Assembly (NCBI GenBank): GCA_002179805.1
Contig: NAVB01000584.1
Location: 45,523-109,522 of the forward strand
DNA from: Acanthamoeba lenticulata
Taxonomy: Eukaryota; Discosea; Longamoebia; Acanthamoebidae
Length of the DNA stretch: 64,000 nucleotides
Direction: 5' to 3'
In this document: piece by piece, positions 34,232-45,522 of the stretch
How the letters are laid out: every line of letters begins with the position of its first letter
How positions within the stretch are numbered: position 1 is the stretch's first letter
Translations under genes and position numbers: made by a program
The notes under the pieces: model-generated
What the model was told of the DNA's origin: nothing
Database searches by the model: none
What the model saw: only the letters and a program-made list of their open reading frames with translations

Positions 34232-35664
34232 TCAGAAGGGTGTGTAGGCCGCCAGGACGCGCGCGTTGTGGTCCGGGTCTGGGGTCTGCGCACACAGAAA
34301 GCCGCGGTGAGCAACTCGGGCGCTCGAGCTCGAGCTAATGGGGAAGTTGTTGCACCTCATTACGCAGAACAAAGAGAGGCTCAAAGTCGCCGTCGGGAGA
34401 AGGGTGCTCCAGCTCCCACCTATTGAATTGATCGACGGGAATAGGTGGTGAGAACGATCATCAAGATGGGTCGGCCGCGAGGTGCCGCAAAGTAGGTACC
34501 GAGAGTGCCACTCGTAGCCAGCAAAGATCTTCTCGATCTTCCAGTGGCGCAAGAGCATTGGCAATCGCAGCTTGCCGTAAATGCGGTGCATGTTGAACAC
34601 GATGTTATCCTGGGAGACCGGAACGGAGAGGAACAGCAGTCCTCCGGGGCGGACAAGACACTTCATCTTCTTCATCATCTCCAGGTCGCCGTTTGGTCGC
34701 AGCGGGTCTCCATATCTGCGCACGGTGATCGTCAGCAGATATTACCTGACCGCTTGGGTGGGTGCTGGTGTACCTGCCCAGGCCATCGTGTTCGAATGAC
34801 GACAGGGAAAGGGCCACGTCAAACAACTCTGGCGCCTTATCATAATCTGCGACGGTGAGGAATCGCAGCCTTGTGTCGTCCGCTGTGATGCGCTGGAAGT
34901 CGATCGTTGTGCAGGAGCGGCCACCATAGACCAGACACACGCTCTCATAGACCGGCCTGTTGGGCGCAAGTGCTATCAGCAAACTGAAGGAGAAGACTTG
35001 GCCAAGATATTACCTTTGACTGCCAAGGACAACAACATCCTTCGTGTAAAGGGGGAACTCCTCTAGAGCTTTATAGAGCTGCAAGTCAAGTCTGCCGTAG
35101 TAGTTGCCCAACCGACTTTGTACCTTAGCGATCGCTGCACGCAATATGTGAGCTTGTGGCCAGCTATTTGTTTGCATGGCCATGCGTACTCTCGTCAATC
35201 TGCGCTTGGGAGTAGTGATGGGCCTTCTGGTAGTCAGGCCCTGTTTGGCACTTGTACTGCGGCACAATGCCGACTTTGCCTGCTCATGTGGTTTGAGCAT
35301 GTGAGGAAGAGTGCATTTCAAAGCTGGGAAACGGACCGCCGAGCGTGAACTCGCTCAAGAGCCTCTCAGGTATCTCTCGGGGACAGTTGGCTGGGTCCAT
35401 GTTCATGTCCTCGTCTTTGTCTGCTCACAAAGATGGCATATGAGGCTGTGGCCGCGAGCAGTAGAGAGAGGAAATGGTGGCACCTGAGTGTTCAATGCCC
35501 CACTCTGCTAAACAACTTTCTATGTAGAGGTCATCGGCCGATCCAAGTGGCACCGCACCGGCCCACAGCAGCAGCCCCACCACCAGCACCAGCGTGCCAA
35601 ACGCGGCAGCTGCAGCAACCACTCTTGGTTGAAGCTTCTGCCCTGCGCGTTTACCCTTTCCCAT
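34232..35664 (-). CDS. membrane-anchored methyltransferase-like protein (DUF268 family)
   Basis: ATG at 35664 opens MGKGKRAGQKLQPR followed by one hydrophobic span (VVAAAAAFGTLVLVVGLLLW), a type II signal anchor, so the rest probably faces the Golgi or ER lumen. Later exons contain YGRLDLQLYKALEEFPLY, then VVVLGSQRPVYESVCLVYGG and FDVALSLSSFEHDGLGRYGD. These correspond to the nucleotide-binding strand and the acidic strand of a SAM-dependent methyltransferase fold. PGGLLFLSVPVSQDNIVFN, HRIYGKLRLPMLL and FVLRNE match the pattern I know for DUF268 proteins. The first exon-intron chain joins in phase: ALSLSSFEHDGLGR to YGDPLRPNGD. The substrate is unknown; a glycan or protein acceptor in the secretory pathway is inference. 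Confidence 0.75.
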
Positions 35665-35879
35665 CTGCGTAGTACGCTTTGTCTAAAAGGGTTGAAGCTG
35701 CGACCCACCTCAGCGGTGCTCTGAGCCTAAGGGACAGGTTAGAGGCTGCAAGATCTCAGGCTTGAGACTTGTTGGCCCAAGCGGTGCTGGCCTGGTAGGA
35801 AAAATCTCGGTTTTCTATTTTTGTCTGTTTTTTAATGTCATTTTTTTTAACTTCGTCACGCGGATCAAATTCCATACTT

Positions 35880-38847
35880 TCATCGGTCCGCGCGAACAGA
35901 GAGGCCTAGGCCGCTCTCTGCCTCGTCCGACTCGGGCTCGAAGCGCAGGTGTTGCGTTTCAAACTCGTCGCTGAGGCTCAGCGTATCAAGTTTCTCCTCG
36001 TCGTCGTGCTTGTTGCCCAGCACTCCGGCGGCTGCCTCCTCGGCGAGCAGCAGCTCATCGTTGGGCAGTGGAGCAAAGGCCGGTTGTCGGTAGGCCTCGG
36101 CCATGCGGGCCTCGCCGAGGCTCTCGCGCCACCGTGTCTCGGTGGCCGAGTCGACCGAGCCGTAAGCGATGACGTGTGACCAGCCAAAGTGGAGGAGGAG
36201 CCACAGGGTGATGGTGAGGAAGGGCAGCGGCACGAGCGCCACGCCCCCGGCGTACTCGCTCAGCCCGAGGATGCCGATCATGGTGATCTGGAAGATCACG
36301 GCCGAGAGCATCAAGTGGTGCAGCGCGAAGGAGAAGGCCTTGCCGCCGCCCTGCCACCGCTGCTCGGTGGATCGGTGGAGGTTGTGGCCGTCGATCAGGA
36401 GCGACAGCACGAAGAAGATGAAGCCGAACACGGAGATGAGGGGGGCCATCACGCTGTAGCACAGCGTGATCGTGAAGATCAGAAGGCTGTTTGAGTAGCC
36501 GCTGACAAAGTCAAAGTCGCCGGCCGTCAGCAGTTCGCGCCTCTGTCACGTAATCAGGGTCATGGGCGTGTCAGCAGGTTTCGAAGCCATGCGCAGCCTC
36601 AGATTCTGGGTCGCACCTCGGTCGGGGTGATGGGGCGGGCGAGAAGCAGCCACTTGAACGCGCAGCTGATGAGGCGCACCCAGCGGAACAGCTGGAAGGG
36701 CAGCCGGCCGAGGCCCTGGACCATGATGAAGATGGTGAAGAACAGGGCCTGCTGCGGCAACGAGTTGGCCAGCAGCGAGACTAGCTCGCTCGGCTCATCG
36801 ATAATTTGGCGCTGCACCGAGCAGGAACGCGCAGATGAGCGACGCGCAGACGAGAAGACGATGGCGCTGAAGGGAGGAGTACCAAAGCGAGGAAGAAGGT
36901 GCCCTCGATCGCCACCACGAGGAAGACGTTGAGGAAGAGGAAGAAGGAGTACATGATCATCGCATACCACTCGGCCGACGAGTAGCTCGCCAGACCGCCG
37001 AAGCGAACGTAGGCCAGCTTGAAGAAGTGCTTGACCAGGATCAGCAGCACGGTGATGACCACCGCCGGGAGGAAGCCTTCGAGCAGGGCGACGCCCGTGG
37101 GGCGCAGGCCCGACGTGATCGTGTCGGCCACCCACTCCAAGCCCGACACCTGCCGTATGATCCCCAAGGGTCAGAACATCCCTCGACCGCCGGAGAAGGG
37201 AAGAGAAAAGAAAAGCGCCGCACCTGCTGGAGGGTCGACAGGTGGAACAGGGAGACGATAAAGGTCTGCGGAATGACCCATGCGAGGCTGATCATCACCA
37301 GGGCGAGCGTGATGAAAAGCATCCGCAGCAAGTGGGAGCCGTAGCCCTTGCGCACCTGCTTCCAGTTGACGTCGCCTGAAAGCATCGGTGGATGGCCGCG
37401 AATGGACGCGTCAGTACACTGCGCAGTCCGACACGCGGAGAGGACGTACAGGGTGACGGGGCGGGAGTGATGGTCATGGTCGTCGGGTCGGTGAAGGCCA
37501 CCATCTTCATGCGCGAGAAGAGGGGCGTAGAGAGCGTCACGAATCCCGTATCCGACTTTTGCAGGTGCCTGTATACAGACAAGATGACAAAAGGGGTGAG
37601 CGGAGTTGTCGTCGTGAGTTGAGGGTGATGGGCGAACCGGCGCTTCTCACGCTGCACGAGGGCGATCTGCTGATCGAGCTGGACAATCCTCTCACGGTAG
37701 AGCTCGGCTGCTCCGACCTGTACAACCTGGTTGTGAGCTGCTGGTGGCCAATGGGCTCTCAGTGGTGGATGCTCACCTTCTGCCCGAACAGCTCGAGGAT
37801 GCCGTTTCGCGTGTAGACCGGGCCATGAGCGCCCCGCATCTCGGCCTTCTCTAGCTTAAGGCGGTACTTCCTTCGCTGCTTACGCAGCGCGTCGAGGCGC
37901 CCGGTGTGCCACACAAAGTTGACGGCGACCACCGAAGCGTTGAGCCTCGCCTCGAACCAGCGCTGAAGCACCTTCTTGCCGAGGAGGTCGTGCGGGATGT
38001 TGCGGAGGAGCAGCGTGTAGGCGCGCACACAGTTGGCGGCCAGGTAGCCACTCCTGAGGGACGCGTAGCGCTTGAACGTCCAGACGATCATGCCGTAGAA
38101 GAGGAACGAGTAGAGGTAGGTGAAGGCGATGTGCGCAATGAACCTGTCCGAGCGCTTCGGGACGTTGGACATTGTCAACACGCCCATCTCCTCTGAGGTC
38201 GAGATCGCGCCAAAGGTGAGGCACTCGGCAAAGGGGAAGAGTTGACGTGCGCGGGAAGGGTGGGAGAGAGCAGACACGCACGGCGCTGAGACCGGTCGTC
38301 GTCGTGAGAAGTGATGTTGATGGGCAAGAGGACGGCGCATCCCGTGACCATCATGATGAAGCACAAGGTGCAGCACATGCGCAGGAAGCGGAGATACATC
38401 ACGCCGTCCTCGCCATGTCGATCGAACACGTCGCCCTCTCGAACCCTGTTCGTGTCCACCTTCAGCCACGTCGACAACACCAGGTGGGTGGGTGGCCGTG
38501 TACCAAAGGGCTCTCCATAACCAGTGGATGAAGCTGTGATCGGCCGAGTTCTGATGGTGCACGTCGTCCTCCTCATCCGTGGTGGAAGTGTCTGAGTCTG
38601 GAAGCCTCCCTTCTTCGGTGGCCCCCTTGCGTCGATAGGGGTTAAAGAAGCTGCAGTGGCATGAGCGACGGTGAGTAAGGACGCTTCATGCACCCAGTGG
38701 TGGAGGGTTGCGATGAGCTTACCTGCGCAGACTCAGAGGTCCGAATCGCCGAAGTATGCAGAACAAGACGAAGGCGGACCCGCCGATAAGGGCGTTGAGC
38801 CAAAGGTTGGTGTAGAACTTGGCGACCGAGTGGTCGTTGACGTCCAT
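35880..38847 (-). CDS. OSCA/TMEM63/CSC1-type mechanosensitive cation channel
   Basis: These proteins form osmotically or mechanically gated, calcium-permeable channels in the plasma membrane or endomembranes. ATG at 38847 gives MDVNDHSVAKFYTNLWLNAL, an N-terminal span with FVLFCILRRFGPLSLRR, and an early cytosolic part with FFNPYRRKG. The RSN1-like and CSC1-like regions follow: LRFLRMCCTLCFIMMVTGCA, then IAHIAFTYLYSFLFYGMIVW, a cytosolic domain with LRNIPHDLLGKKVLQRWFEA and VNFVWHTGRLDALRKQRRKY, then several spans (RMLFITLALVMISLAWVIPQ; PAVVITVLLILVKHFFKLAY). VQGLGRLPFQLFRWVRL and SLLIFTITLCYSVMAPLISV match conserved spans near the pore. The C-terminal tail is acidic (EPESDEAESGLGL) and ends at 35880. 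The gene has about ten exons, and I count about ten to eleven membrane spans. Confidence 0.88.
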
Positions 38848-39241
38848 TACTTCAGAGTGACGTGGGCTCCAGTTCGATTTTCACGAGTTGAAGGGGACGT
38901 CTGGTGTTGAAGGTTCTGTGTGCGTCTGGGCAAGAGGGTTGAGAGGTTGTGGTGTTGTGGTGTTATCGTCAATATGTGTTGTTTGTCTTGTCCAGAGCCG
39001 TGAAAACCTTGATACGCAGCTCGAGGGCACTACACGCAGCTCATGTCGCGAGCGCCATCTGGACCAGCCTGCGCGGGCGAAATCCTCGCCTAACCCCCGA
39101 GTTTCACCAAGGTGATTGGCTTGGCGCCTCCTTGCGCGTGCGTTTCTGCGGACTGGGCCAAGGGTTCGAGCCCGGCCCTTTTAATAATATAATGCCGAAA
39201 AAAAGAAAAAAAGAAAATGAGCCCTACCACGGCAGAGGGCG
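38848..39241. other. intergenic stretch with a B-box-like hairpin
   Basis: This 394-base stretch lies between two minus-strand genes: the promoter of the channel gene at its left and the 3' end of the phosphatase gene at its right. It contains GGTTCGAGCCC at about 39163-39173, inside a GGGCC/GGCCC hairpin followed by TTTT. This resembles a tRNA T-arm and terminator, but I cannot fold a complete tRNA. Otherwise nothing is evident. Confidence 0.4.
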
Positions 39242-40154
39242 TCAGTTGACCAACTGGGAGCGTGCGCGGACGAGCTCCGCATAATAGGCCGTCAGGACGC
39301 GCTGCTTGTTGAGCTTGTTGCGCACCATCGCTCGCTTAGACGTCAGGAGTTGTTGCGCCTTGTCCAAATCAAGTTGCTTGTAGCGGTAGAGCAGCCACGC
39401 CATCGCTACGGCCGCGCTGCGCCCTCGACCTGCACCGGAGGCCGGCCTAAGCAAGGAGCGGGCCTCACATAAAAAGGGCGCGTTTTGTACCGGCCATGCA
39501 GTGGATCAGGACTTTCTTGCCCTGTTGGACGTTGCGCTCGATGAACTGGACGGCGCTCTTCATATCCTCGATGGTGGGCTCGGTGTGATCCACAGTGGGC
39601 AGATACAGCTGCTCAATATTCTGATGTGGGGACGGTCTCCTCAGCACCATCAACTGAGAAAGAGATGCGAGCTCTGCTTGTACCTTTGCCTTGTAGAACT
39701 CGAGCGGGCCGCCAGCCTCGTCACACATGTTGACAACTGCGCAGAGGGGGAAGCGTCACAGTGTGAGCATAGCCAAGACATGTGCACAGGCACAACGGGG
39801 CTCGTGGCTGTACCGGCACGGATGTCCATTGACGCTAGGAGGTTCTGGTTCCATAACGTGGGCAGGCAGCCCAAGTACACGTCGTCGTCAATCTTGCTCC
39901 AGTACGGAGACTTGCGCAACCCGAGTGCGAAAGTGCCAATCTTCCCAATAACGAGTGAGATTCACCCCCAAATGATTAAACGGGCTGAGTTCACGTCGTA
40001 CCACAAAGGGCAGTTTCGGGTAGTGCACGGCCCGGCCGACCCATCGGGCGAGCGGAATGGGCAGCTTGCCATGAAGGAACGGCTTCCATATGAAGTAATA
40101 GATGAGAGCCAAGACCGCCACTACCCAGAACACAAACGTCCACGTCACCTCCAT
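39242..40154 (-). CDS. PTPMT-like dual-specificity phosphatase with N-terminal membrane span
   Basis: The protein starts MEVTWTFVFWVVAVLALIYY, a hydrophobic anchor. After WSKIDDDVYLGCLPTLWNQN come the phosphatase exons: VVNMCDEAGGPLEFYKAK, then IEQLYLPTVDHTEPTIEDMK with its general-acid Asp region. The P-loop IHCMAGRGRSAAVAMAWLL is split by an intron inside the Gly codon and rejoins in phase. This gives the CX5R signature with Cys and Arg. HCxAGRGRS is the form found in PTPMT-type phosphatases, which dephosphorylate phosphatidylglycerophosphate or phosphoinositides, often in mitochondria. The membrane anchor and the location are inference; a protein substrate is not excluded. The last exon ends RVLTAYYAELVRARSQLVN. 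Confidence 0.85.
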
Positions 40155-40307
40155 GGCCGTTCTGTGATTGATGTAGTCGCGTTACCGTGTCAACGTTGGC
40201 CGCAAAAAAATAAATAAATAAAATGCTCTCCTTTCTATTTCATAAATGAGAAAGAAATTTTTCCCAGAGAGGTTTGTTTTCTCTTTCTTTCAAGGCGAAA
40301 GGTACGG

Positions 40308-41624
40308 CTACAGGCCGACTACGTCGACGTCCGGACGGGGGCCAGCAATGGCGCTGATGAGGCAATCGACCAAGAAGAACACACCAGCAGGAACCAGCTC
40401 CGTGATGAGCTCCGGTGCCATGCCCTGGTATCAACGCCCGGTCAGTGTCAGGCGTGGCCGTGAAGGGGGTTTTTAGAAAGCCAAATCACGCACGTGATAA
40501 AAGCCGGGCAGGCCCTCTTCGTTCCAGATGCGGACGAAGCAGTCCACGGCACCCTTGTAGGGAACCGTCCACATCTGCACGAGCAGTGGAGAGAAGTGTA
40601 GGGAGTTCATTTGCTCGTGCGCTCGGCCAGCGGCGAGTAAGGCGACGACGAACCTCCAGTCCAGTGCCCTGAATGTCGAGCCGGCGCACTACCGTCTGCA
40701 GCGGGCGGGCGAGCAGCGTGACCAAGACAGCGCGACCGCACTGGTCGCCGGCCACCGCCAGTGACTGCACCGAGCTCTTCGCCAAGGGGTTGCTGGCGCC
40801 ACACGAGAGCGAAAAACAGCATCAACCCAGGATCAAAACGAGCAAGAGTTAAGAGGAGCATGGTAAGGGTGGGGAGTTGCGTACGCAATCCGGAGGCGCT
40901 GCGCCAGCGACTGGAGGGGGGACGCAGAGTCGTAAAGAGAGTAGGTCACGCTGGAGACAATTTCATGCGCAGCGGCCGGTCCAAACGAGCGGGTGAAGAC
41001 GGAGAAGCCGTGTTGTGCCCACATGTGTCCGAGCATGGCATTGAGCCCCGGGTGAGGATACTTGGCTTCTGGGCCCGGCTGCAACATGTGAGCACCACAG
41101 GCGCATGTCAGCGTGAGTGGGAACGGATGCGCGAGGACACAAGGAATTGCTCTTACCAGTTGAGCATGGAGGCAAGTGCTCGCCGCTGCGAGAGGTCGGG
41201 TGAGCAGAGTGTAGGTCAGGCGCTCGACAGCGGCGAGGAGGGCCAACTGCCAGCTGTGCGCGTAGGGAGAGCTCTTGGTGGTCGGAGTAACAGGCTGAGT
41301 CCCGTCGGCAGGCGATGATGGGGTGAGCTGCTCCTCCAAGGCGAGGCTGGCGGCGGAGAGGGTTACGTCAACCACGCCCTCCAAAATGCCCAACCACGCC
41401 CAGCTGGCAGGGTGGCCAAAGAAACCAGTCTGGTGCCACACCAGCCGGGCCTCGTCGGCCCAATAAACCCGCCCCGCCACCGCCCCCGTCACAGAGCTGA
41501 CGCTGCTGTGGGGAGTCACGCTTCGGCGATAACCAACGACCACCAACGGATGTAACAAAAATGAGACGTTGGACGCAGACAAGAGCGTAAGATCGCGCAA
41601 CCACATTCCTGACAAACCCGCCAT
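40308..41624 (-). CDS. divergent mitochondrial carrier (SLC25/MTCH-like)
   Basis: ATG at 41624 opens MAGLSGMWLRDLTLLSASNV, with the early segment VSFLLHPLVVVGYRRSV reminiscent of a carrier's first helix. Other exons give YTLLTRPLAAASTCLHAQL, then AVLVTLLARPLQTVVRRLDI, and finally YKGAVDCFVRIWNEEGLPGF with GMAPELITELVPAGVFFLVD. The final block closely follows the SLC25 pattern of YxGxxDCxxRxxxxEGxxxxYRG. The first repeats have lost the full PxDxxKxR signature. This is more like the outer-membrane relatives (MTCH, SLC25A46, Ugo1) than a classical inner-membrane carrier. The transported substrate is unknown, and a structural role in mitochondrial dynamics is possible. The gene is head to head with the SNM1 gene, with 173 bases between starts. 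Confidence 0.7.
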
Positions 41625-41797
41625 CTTTGTTTTGGTAAAGCAAAGTACTTTGGCTTTGATTTATTTATTTTTTCTTGCCGATTTGGTTTTGGTTTCAAAA
41701 TAAATTTCACAAACCAAAATTCGACCACAAATAAGGGGGAAAGAGTTCGAGGAAGGATGTGGCTGTGTTGGCGCCATTTTCTACGGATGCGACGAAG

Positions 41798-44700
41798 ATG
41801 AAGAGGCGCAGCAGCGGAGCCAAGGGCGGACGGGTGATGGGCAGGAACAACTACAAAAAGGCCAAACGAGAACGGAAGGAGAAACCATGTCCAGCCTTCA
41901 AGAAAATCTGCGGCACTAACATCATCGTCGACGGCTTCCAGTACAAGTCTTACTCCGTGTCATCTTACTTTCTCACGTATGTCATGGCTGCACACGAGAC
42001 GTGGCTTTTCTGCAAAGCTCACCCTTTTTGGACTTGTGCAGCCACTTTCACTCGGACCACTACACTGGCATCACCAAGGGGTTTGATTTCGGTCTCATAT
42101 GTACGCATACATGACCATCCAGCCCTCACTCCTGTGGCTGCTTGTGCGACGGTGATGTGGTTGCCTTCTTACCAGACGTGACAACGCGCGCGTGCAGACT
42201 GCTCTGAAATCACAGCCCAGCTTATGTTTCTCAAGCTTGGGGTGAGCCCCAACTACGTCCGCCCGCTGGCCAGTGCGTACATCCGCGACTCCTTGTGGTG
42301 TCATCGCGAGCAGGCCACCTCATTTACAGGCTGATACTGGTGTTGCCTACACAGTGTTTACGCCATACGAGGTCGAAGGCACAGAAGTGACCCTCCTCCC
42401 GGCCAACCACTGCCCGGTACGCACGCCCTGTGTTAGTGACGTTCGTCGCCCACGAGAAAGTTTCTCCGTTGGAATGTGAGATGGTTTCAATGAGAAGGTG
42501 ATAATGATCGGGTACAATCGCACAGGGCGCGGCACTGCTCTTGTTCAAGGTCAATGGTAGATATATCCTCCACGTGGGCGACTTTCGCTACCACCCCAGC
42601 ATGCAGGATTACGATGAACTCCGCAACAACGAAATACATAGTACGTCTTGCCTCTTCCCAAACTACCGCAAGAGCGACAGAGAGGCTCTGGTTGCTGCCA
42701 TCACTAACATGCCCACACAAACACACACATCGCAGCGATCTACTTGGACACCACATACTGCGCGCCCCAGCACGCCTTTCCTCCGCGTGAGGAGGCGGTC
42801 AATCGCATTGTCGAGCTCGTACTCCGCGAGAAGCGGGTAAGTGTTGAACACTCCAGCCCACACAGACCGCGGGCGCTCATGTGCACCGCTTGTCCGGACG
42901 TGCAGGAGTCGACGCTGTTTCTGGTGGGCACTTATTGCATCGGCAAGGAGGAGGTGTTTTGTGGCATCGCTCGCGTGTGCGGCATGAAGGCCTTTGTGAC
43001 CAACGAAAAGCATGTCCCCCCTCCCTTCCCTCCCCAACTTCCCATCTCCGCCTTTTTCTCAGCACCCGCGGGAGAACGCGCGTCTAATGGACGGTCGGGA
43101 GCAGGTACGCCTTGCTCAAGTGCATGGAGATACCCGACCTGGAGGAGATCATCACCACCGACTCGGCGTCGACGAATCTCCACGTGGTGCGCTCCTTCTC
43201 CCTTTATCTGCAGTTAATGGCGAGGTAAGGGGAGGCCCTGATATTCCGCTACGCACACGCGCAGGTCCCTATGAACTGCCTCTCCTTCCAGAGTGCGTTC
43301 TTCTTCTCCTCAAGAGTCCCGCGCACCGGCACAAGACACGGTCTCCCCGCTTTGGGCCTCACACGTGTCTGGAAACGACACAACAATCAGAGATGGGACT
43401 GCTGCTGAGCAAGATGAAGGCGCGGTACGCCCGCATCATCGGTATCCGACCCACGGGGTGGAGCGGCGACGTCAAACACGTACGGGGGAGCCTTCTTCAT
43501 GCCTTTCATCTCTTTCTTTCTCTCTCTCTCTCTCTTTTGGAAACCTCATGACTGAGCCTGTTGTGTGCACACAACAGACGACGAAAAGGAACCTGGAGCT
43601 GTATGAGGTGCCCTACTCAGAGCATTCCAACTACTACGAGCTCCGCGAGTTTGTCCAGTTTCTTCGCCCCTCATGCATCGTGCCCACCGTATGCTTGCTA
43701 TCCTCGCTTTCATGGAAGAAGAGGGGAGGAAGGAGGGGGGGGGAGGAGGAGGTAGCTTTTGTCTCTTCTTCGTTGCCTTCGTGATGAATTGAAAGAGGAG
43801 AGGATCGGGGGCAGGTGAACTGCTGGAGCCAGGCCAAGGTGGAGTCGCAGCTGTACCACTTCAGAGATCTGATGAAGGGCAGCACCGCCCCGCCGCCTGA
43901 CTTTGGGAAGACCGCCCGAGCCGCCATCACTTCGCATTTTGAGCGCAAGACGACCACCACTACGAAGGCAGCACCTCGGCAGACCCCGCAGCGCACGTCA
44001 TCGTCACCATCGTTTCTGGCATCTAGCATCACCTCCTACTTTGGATTCTCCAGGGGCAAATCGATGGCCTCTTCCTCCTCCTCCACGACGACGACCGCCG
44101 CGGCAAAGGCAGCGTCACCGCTGCCGGCTTTTTCGGCCTCGCCCGCGTTCTTTTCCTTCTTCTCGCGGTCCAAATCAGAGAGCTGCGTGGTCGAGAAGGA
44201 CGTCCCCGGCACCGACACGACCAAGGCCAAAGCCGCGTGGGATCTGGACGACGGTGAGGACCAATTCCTCTACGAGGCCGCGCTCTTGCTGGATGACTCC
44301 AAGGCGGGCCTGGTCAAGGACGAGGACGGCGAAGACGAGGCCGACGAAAATGAAGAGGATGAAGAAGAAGAAGCCGAGGACGAGCAACAGGCCTATTCCC
44401 CGCTGGTCTTCTCCGAGGGGGAAGATGAAGATGATGAAGAAGGCGAGGCCGCCTATGAGGGCGCGGTAGCGAGCAGCCTGCCCCCACCGTCTTGCGCCCT
44501 CCAAGCTGCCTCTGAGTCGACTCCGTGCCTCGAGGAGGAAGTCGTCTTCTCCTCCTCACCTGAGGAACATACGCCAAAGGAAGACGGTGATGATGAAAAA
44601 GAGGAAGAAGCGGAGGAGAAGGTGGTGGTGGAAGTCAAGGTGAAGGTAGAGGTGGAGGTGAAGGAAGAGGCCCCGTCACCTTCCTTGCCACCGCCGTCGG

Positions 44701-45347
44701 CGCCAGCACCTGCCGCGTCATCCTCCTCTCCCTTCTCAGCACCAGAACCGTCGACTCCGCGATCCGACTTTGGCAGTGCCACGATGAGGACGTCGTCGCC
44801 ACAAGGCCGCTCGCCCGGTCCTTCTTCGTCCCCGCGGTCGGGCAGTCTCTTTTCATTCGGTTTATCACGGCCTTCGTCGCCTTCACCTGGACGCCTCTCG
44901 CTGAAGCGAAAGCGAGAAACGACCTCGAGCCAGCAATCACCGTTGCCATCGCAGGATATGCGATCGAGCGGGACCACGAGCACGCAGTCGTCGGTCGTTA
45001 TCGATCTCACCACCGAAGAGGACACAGAAGGAGCTGCTGCTACCCCCACAGGAAGTCAACAACAACAACAACAGCTCGGCAATGATCCGCTGAGACTAAG
45101 CGAAGCCAAGCAGCCGCCGGCGGAGAGACCAGAGCGGCAGCTGGGCCGGGCCAGAAGCGACCCAACGTTGCCGCGAAGTAGGGCCCCCTCGACGCCCAGC
45201 CCAACCCCCAAGATGTCAGACCGCGGACCCAAACGCCAGCGCAAGCTTAGCGGCAGTTCTGGCGGCGCGTCCCCCAAGCTTCACCCCGCTGGCGGCGGTG
45301 GGCTGTCGTTGCTCAACTTCTTCCTGCGCAAAAATCCGTCTTCTTGA
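41798..45347 (+). CDS. DCLRE1A: SNM1/PSO2 DNA cross-link repair nuclease with long regulatory tail
   Basis: The metallo-beta-lactamase/beta-CASP 5' exonuclease acts in interstrand cross-link repair in the nucleus. The catalytic half is spread over about ten exons. Order: CPAFKKICGTNIIVDGFQYK, FLTHFHSDHYTGITKGF (HxHxDH), CSEITAQLMFLKLGV, LLPANHCPGAALLLF, ILHVGDFRYHPSMQDYD, IYLDTTYCAPQHAFP, FLVGTYCIGKEEVF, IIGIRPTGWSGDVKH, and YSEHSNYYELREFVQFLRP. All beta-CASP motifs are in place. The start is taken at ATG 41798; the longer upstream frame uses a non-ATG codon. A tail of about 500 residues from 43815 is one exon: disordered, acidic, with SITSYFGFS, VVIDLTTEED (a SUMO-interaction pattern) and a final LLNFFLRKN that looks like a PCNA-binding pattern. 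TGA ends at 45347. Confidence 0.93.
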
Positions 45348-45522
45348 CACTGCACGACCCACAAATACCACCCCCCTCCCCCCCCCAGAGAGTGTGTTGT
45401 TCGTGTGGAGTGTGTTGTGTAGATAGAATTATGTATATTTGATGCTCAATGTCACGCGTTCATAAAAGAGAGAGGTAGGGAGAGAGAAAGGATAGGCAAG
45501 GGTATGAAAAAAAGAGAAGAAT

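Noticed and set aside
39150..39186. tRNA-like T-arm (GGTTCGAGCCC) with a hairpin and TTTT run
   Set aside because: The T stem does not pair for five base pairs around the loop, and I could not find a matching acceptor, D-arm and anticodon arm upstream. A tRNAscan-type search would settle it.
41759..41797. upstream start of the SNM1 frame
   Set aside because: The frame at 41759 begins with GTG, not ATG. The ATG at 41798 is the first usable one.
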